From positions 62,001 to 126,000 of the forward strand of contig NZ_JAHXBG010000007.1 of assembly GCF_020103725.1 (NCBI RefSeq): a stretch of 64,000 nucleotides of DNA, in the 5' to 3' direction. Positions 61,301 to 64,000 of this stretch are shown here, one piece after another; the stretch's first letter is position 1; every line of letters starts with the position of its first letter. Source of the stretch: Hyalangium gracile. Lineage in GTDB: Bacteria > Myxococcota > Myxococcia > Myxococcales > Myxococcaceae. The notes beneath the pieces are model-generated. The model had not been told where the DNA came from. It saw nothing but the letters and a program-made list of their open reading frames with translations, and did not search any database. Made by a program: the position numbers and the translations under genes.

Positions 61301-61637
61301 GAACCCGCTGCGGGTGACGGTCTGGGGCGACGATCGCCCGGAGCCACCCGCCAACCTGGGGGGAAAGGACCCGTTTCCGACCACTGCGCCCGTGGGCTCC
61401 TTCCCCGAGGATCGCAGCCCCTACGGCATCCTGGACATGGCGGGGAACGTGGCGGAGTGGACCGCGACCACGGCCACGGAAGGGGACTTTCCGGGCCTGC
61501 GCATGGTGGCGGGCGGCAGGTGGGACGCACCGGTGGAGACAGAGCAGCACCAGATGTCCTGGACGAACCACCTGCCCGCTCGCCGGTTCGAGTTCGGGGT
61601 GGGAGCGCGCTGCGTGGAGCGCTCCCGTCCTCATTAG
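58347..61637 (+). CDS. Kinase-STAND ATPase-membrane-FGE fusion protein
   Basis: A 1096-residue protein with four parts. (1) Ser/Thr kinase domain, about 20-270: glycine loop GEGASG 30-35, K52, HAD instead of HRD at 142-144, DFG 162-164, SPE. (2) STAND-type NTPase, about 284-690: FRGLRAFTEAEAALFSGRE, P-loop GPSGIGKSS 323-331, Walker B LLAVDAFEE about 396-404, then VLRDDYLGHF. (3) One membrane helix, about 706-728. (4) An FGE-sulfatase-like domain, about 867-1093, with DRTEVTNGQFRLF, ELPTIDEWKKAARGG and GNVAEWT but without the paired catalytic cysteines, so probably binding rather than enzymatic. Topology puts kinase and ATPase inside and FGE outside. ATG at 58347 fits an AGGGG ribosome site. 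Confidence 0.9.
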   Translation: MLAPDPLPSKDEPLAAGSLVDGFRVVQLLGEGASGRVYLAQDLALGRRVALKFLRPELLGPESAAQLLEEARTTARFSHPHIVTVHAAGTFREQPYLALEYLEGQTLRERMARERLPPAEVLRVGRAIADALAEAHRHGIIHADLKPENVLLPRDGRLRVVDFGLARHAGASAGAASGTPAYMSPERWQGALPSPAMDIWALGVMLHELLEGRRPVDDASLASFAFAPRPLPGPSPERAGAALIKSCLELAPAARPSAEALTAALSALLDPSGGAKEDDTARTPFRGLRAFTEAEAALFSGREAEVDALVERLRHDGPVALVGPSGIGKSSLLQAGLFSRLRQMAPWTVVSLRPGAHPLQRLVEALALEPSAAERLARTPGAIVELLQALAPAPALLAVDAFEEAFTLATSEETLALARCLAAVATAGIGWRVMVVLRDDYLGHFARLSVLSAFLGNAFVVGPLSPSALGEAIAGPLRRAGYATDDAGLVGRIVSDVQAQPAGLPLLQATCAALWERRDKERRLLRASVYEELGGVAGALAAQGRQLLGQLPAQEVRTVRALLLQMLTPEGTRRPRTREELLEELGQGAGRVLDALLSHRLVVASRDLRTDGAVVELAHEALATAWPELARWRQESREEHLLVTEIDQAAELWDRRGRRDEETWGGDALSQALRRVEHWKVPLASRSRAFLEAARRREQGLARRRRVGLTGAVSLLVVTAVVVTAAVLAFRQKQQETARQQVEMRLMAVDLGDFDLVLELYDFDPGTQAWTRVPATGPLEWSLAPQEAAGAGAAYDGSVLKRGEGRVDEQGAWRERVEAPSRAAWLSVKRGACPPSRVRLQRLPGYAQRKQHGELRLPIPTCAASRAGLIEVPAGTYWRPLERRGRDARVEVAAFAMDRTEVTNGQFRLFQERVLPLSGGQRETAPAHERYKLAHALESPATGIDAFTAEDFCRFLGKELPTIDEWKKAARGGEFLDADGAVANPNPLRVTVWGDDRPEPPANLGGKDPFPTTAPVGSFPEDRSPYGILDMAGNVAEWTATTATEGDFPGLRMVAGGRWDAPVETEQHQMSWTNHLPARRFEFGVGARCVERSRPH

Positions 61638-62443
61638 AGCGAGCCCAGCTGCTGCTTGAGCTGCTCGAGGCTGGGCGCCGGCTCATGGCCCAGCCAGCGG
61701 AACACGTGGTGGCGGTCCGGTGCCGAGCTCACGGCGATGACACGCCGTGCACCCCGGACGGTCACCGTGAGGCCGTCGGTGCTCCAGCGGTCATCGACGA
61801 TGGCGGCCGGCACGGCGGAGCATGTGTGGGGCACGTAGCCCTTCGGCAGGTTCTGGAGAAAGCGCGGGTGCGTCAGGGCGGGCATCGGGATGCCCTGACA
61901 GATGCGCTTCACGCCGATGGTGGTCGTGTGCATCTCCTCGGAGGAGGTGAGGTACTTCGAGGCCACCGCGTCGCTGAAGCCCTCGGGGCCAAAGTCGCAC
62001 CAGTCGATCGTCGCCGTGGTCCCCCACACCTTCCGCTTCTGCCCGGGCTTCCGGGAGAGCGCCGCCGAGAGGCCCTGGAGGACCTTCATCCCTTCCTCGC
62101 CGATCGCCGTCTCACAGCCGAGCAGCCGTACGTCCGCCGTGTCCGCGAGGAACTCGCCCAGGTTGATGAGGTGGCTCCACGTCGACTCGTCCGGAGTGAC
62201 GATCTCCTGCCCCTTGTCTCCGAGCGTGAGCGTCCCGGGGCTTCCGTGTCCGAAGAGATCCAACCGCTGCAGTCGCGCGCCTGCTCGATCCACCACGTCC
62301 TTCACGATCGAGTCGAGCCACTCGGGGTCCTGGCAGCGTGTGAACCGCCGGCGCTTCGGATCGCCCGGGCCGTTCACCTGAAACACCGCGGGCTCGAGCT
62401 CCGGATCCAGCTCTCTGGGATAGGAGAAGACTGTCAGCTGCAT
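61634..62443 (-). CDS. Caspase-fold (DUF4347-like) putative peptidase
   Basis: A 269-residue protein. Residues 55-145 match the plan of DUF4347/caspase-fold peptidases: strand LQRLDLFGHGSPGTLTLGD with H66, then ADVRLLGCETAIGEEG with C110, followed by a helix and VWGTTATIDW. H66 and C110 would be the His-Cys dyad. There is no signal peptide, unlike many DUF4347 proteins, which are large and secreted. The last 120 residues are not assigned. It lies 12 bases after the 157-residue gene, in a set headed by an AAA+ regulator gene, and overlaps the convergent kinase-STAND-FGE gene by 4 bases. The family match is by eye. Confidence 0.7.
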   Translation of the reverse strand: MQLTVFSYPRELDPELEPAVFQVNGPGDPKRRRFTRCQDPEWLDSIVKDVVDRAGARLQRLDLFGHGSPGTLTLGDKGQEIVTPDESTWSHLINLGEFLADTADVRLLGCETAIGEEGMKVLQGLSAALSRKPGQKRKVWGTTATIDWCDFGPEGFSDAVASKYLTSSEEMHTTTIGVKRICQGIPMPALTHPRFLQNLPKGYVPHTCSAVPAAIVDDRWSTDGLTVTVRGARRVIAVSSAPDRHHVFRWLGHEPAPSLEQLKQQLGSL

Positions 62444-62455
62444 GGCCGTGCCCTC

Positions 62456-62929
62456 CTACTTGTCCATCTCTTGCAGGGCCGCCACCGAGCGCAGGAGATC
62501 CGAGACGGAGCGGAGGATGTCATTGCGAGCATCCGTCCGGGCCTGCTGCATCTTGTCCGCGCCGAACGGCCACTTGCCGGGCCCCTCCGAATAGTTCGCG
62601 TAGAGGGTGACCCTGGGCTCCATGTACTCCTTCGAGAGGAGGAGGAAGCCATACTGGTTCTTCTGCGCGTGCACGGCCGTGGAGGGGACACCGGGCCAGA
62701 CGTGCTGGGTATTGGTGAGGTCGACCTCCAACCCGGTGACCGGGGTGGTGGGCGCAATCCCTCCCGCCAGATCGAAGATGAACCTCCTTGGATCGGGGTC
62801 GATGACCCGGACCTTGTAGGCGTGGTACCCGGGGATGGCCCCCAGAAGGGGCATCCACCAGTGTTTCAGCGCCTCGGGGGTGCTTTGAGGCAAGGCAGTA
62901 GACTCACCATAGTATGGTGTACCGGGCAT
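62456..62929 (-). CDS. Hypothetical protein between regulator and peptidase genes
   Basis: A 157-residue soluble protein without signal peptide. It has an aromatic and Pro-rich first half (GIPGYHAYKV-like region, PDPRRFIFDLAGG) and a helical C terminus (about 120-155; RNDILRSVSDLLRSV). No family recognised. ATG at 62929 has an AGGAG ribosome site 7 bases upstream. It begins 29 bases after the regulator's stop and ends 12 bases before the peptidase gene, so it is probably a partner or target of the peptidase. Confidence 0.7.
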   Translation of the reverse strand: MPGTPYYGESTALPQSTPEALKHWWMPLLGAIPGYHAYKVRVIDPDPRRFIFDLAGGIAPTTPVTGLEVDLTNTQHVWPGVPSTAVHAQKNQYGFLLLSKEYMEPRVTLYANYSEGPGKWPFGADKMQQARTDARNDILRSVSDLLRSVAALQEMDK

Positions 62930-62958
62930 CGTGCTCTCCTTGGGACTACGGGTGGACA

Positions 62959-64000
62959 TCAACCGCCAGCGGACTGGGGATCTCGCGACAGGCCGAATGC
63001 CTTCATCAGGTTGTAGACGTGCTGCCGGGTGAGATCGAGCCGCTGCGCCACATCCGCCACGCACCAGTCGGTGGCATCCAGCTCTCGGCGCAGCAGATCT
63101 CTCTGGAACAGGCGCGTGGCCTCGTGGAAGGAGAGGGGGCCCGTGGCATGGGGCCCTGCCTCCTCGAACACGTGGCGCGGCTCCACGAACGAGGCCGCCT
63201 CCGCGCTCGCGTGGATGAGCGCGGCCTCCAGCTTGTGGCGGAGCTGCCTCACGTTGCCGGGCCAGTCCGCCGCCTCGCATGCGGCGAGGCAGGCGGGTGA
63301 GGCGCGCAGGCGCGGCAGTCCGTTCTCGTCCGACAGGCGCTCCAGCAGCGCCTCGACCAGGGGGCCCACGTCCTCGCGGCGCTCGGCGAGCGGCGGGATG
63401 CGCACCGTCAGGACGTTGATGCGGAAGAAGAGGTCCTCCCGGAAGCGGCGCTCGCGCATCTGCTGCTCGAGGTTCGCGTTCGTCGCGGTGATGAGCCGGA
63501 TGTTCGCCTTGGAAGGCTTCGGGCTGGCCAGGGGGAAGTACTGCCGCGACTGCAGCAGTTGCAGCAGCTTGGCCTGGGCGGCCAGGGGAATCTCGGCGAT
63601 CTCATCCAGGAAGAGCGTGCCGCCCTCGGCGGCCTCCACCTTGCCCACCGTGCGCCGTGCCCCGGGGAAGGCGCCCGGCTTGGCGCCGAACAGCTCGCTC
63701 TCGAAGAGGCCCTCTGGAATGGCCGCGCAGTTGAGCTCCACGAAGGGGCCCGCCCGGCGCTTGCTGTTGGCGTGCAGCGCCTGCGCCAGCTGCGTCTTCC
63801 CCGTCCCCGACGGGCCGCTGATCATCACCGTCACATCCAGCGGGGCCGCCACCGCGAGCTGGGCAAAGACATTCGCCAGCGCCGTGCTCCGTCCGATGAT
63901 GCCCTCGAGCTGGAAGCGCTGGCGGAAGGGACGGGTCGGATCCTCCGCGTCCAGCTCCTGGCGGACCAGGGCCCGCTCGGCGGCGGTCCCCAGGTAGCGC
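62959..64000 (-). CDS. Sigma-54-type AAA+ regulator with altered GAFTGA loop (partial)
   Basis: The C-terminal 347 or so residues of an NtrC-type regulator; the N terminus lies beyond the right edge. The AAA+ domain has Walker A GPSGTGKT, the FVELNCAAIPEGLFESELFGA segment, Walker B GGTLFLDEIAE and the R-finger region REDLFFRINV. The loop that contacts sigma-54 reads GAFPGA (63658-63675) instead of GAFTGA. The C-terminal end has a FIS-type helix-turn-helix (DVAQRLDLTRQHVYNLM). The threonine of GAFTGA is normally needed to engage sigma-54, so this protein may act otherwise. It heads the operon with the unknown protein and the peptidase gene. Confidence 0.9.
   Translation of the reverse strand, partial: RYLGTAAERALVRQELDAEDPTRPFRQRFQLEGIIGRSTALANVFAQLAVAAPLDVTVMISGPSGTGKTQLAQALHANSKRRAGPFVELNCAAIPEGLFESELFGAKPGAFPGARRTVGKVEAAEGGTLFLDEIAEIPLAAQAKLLQLLQSRQYFPLASPKPSKANIRLITATNANLEQQMRERRFREDLFFRINVLTVRIPPLAERREDVGPLVEALLERLSDENGLPRLRASPACLAACEAADWPGNVRQLRHKLEAALIHASAEAASFVEPRHVFEEAGPHATGPLSFHEATRLFQRDLLRRELDATDWCVADVAQRLDLTRQHVYNLMKAFGLSRDPQSAGG

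Noticed and set aside
62905-62919. A 15-bp palindrome (CACCATA-G-TATGGTG)
   Set aside because: It lies inside the coding start of the 157-residue gene, where the codons alone explain it. There is no second copy nearby.

Overview
The window is GC-rich DNA, nearly all coding, and looks like a myxobacterium of the suborder Cystobacterineae (Archangium, Cystobacter, Hyalangium or Stigmatella type). The signs are three large Ser/Thr protein kinases, hybrid histidine kinases, a sigma-54-type AAA+ regulator, many outer-membrane and lipoprotein genes, and a large adhesin-like protein ending in a MYXO-CTERM sorting signal. I saw no tRNA, rRNA, CRISPR array or insertion sequence.

Layout. 0-10 kb: 3' end of lon with a clear terminator, a decayed small membrane-protein gene, a peptide ABC importer (binding protein plus two permeases, no ATPase gene), a response regulator, a YqgE/AlgH-BolA-monothiol glutaredoxin operon, a DUF2914 membrane protein, a patatin-like lipase and an SRPBCC protein. 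10-14.5 kb: an operon for a five-haem surface lipoprotein, a second lipoprotein and a membrane-anchored tri-haem cytochrome, probably an electron route across the envelope. 14.5-23 kb: an FAD reductase/isoprenylcysteine-methyltransferase-like pair, aminopeptidase P, RsmE, a DTW-domain protein, a DUF1624 acyltransferase-like protein and a di-haem cytochrome c peroxidase. 23-34 kb: a TPR kinase, an OmpA protein with calcium-binding-type repeats, and a giant Ig-repeat protein that is frameshifted. 34-47 kb: zinc-ribbon protein, lipoprotein, HemN, small enzymes, two hybrid kinases, an integral membrane protein, an RluA-type pseudouridine synthase, a YqiA-like hydrolase and a LysR regulator. 47-56 kb: kinase with PilZ-like and J-like regions, MltG, an FAD oxidoreductase, and a split LigD repair system (polymerase gene frameshifted, ligase intact) followed by a Fic protein.

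55.8-64 kb is the most unusual part. A kinase-STAND ATPase-membrane-FGE fusion protein sits between two minus-strand gene sets. One set encodes an uncharacterised outer-membrane barrel, a soluble protein and a membrane protein. The other encodes an AAA+ regulator with an altered GAFTGA loop, an unknown protein and a caspase-fold (DUF4347-like) peptidase. The divergent promoter region at 58.27 kb carries a symmetrical 50-bp operator. This has the logic of a signalling or conflict module (sensor kinase/ATPase plus protease) and is my candidate for a new system.

Two other patterns stand out. A near-identical inverted repeat lies in two divergent intergenic regions, both beside RNA-modification genes (rsmE/DTW at 18.8 kb, RluA-type at 41.95 kb). 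Three genes (0.64, 30.2 and 52.7 kb) are broken by frameshifts in the same direction; comparison with repeats or family sequences suggests that two of them are 10-base losses.
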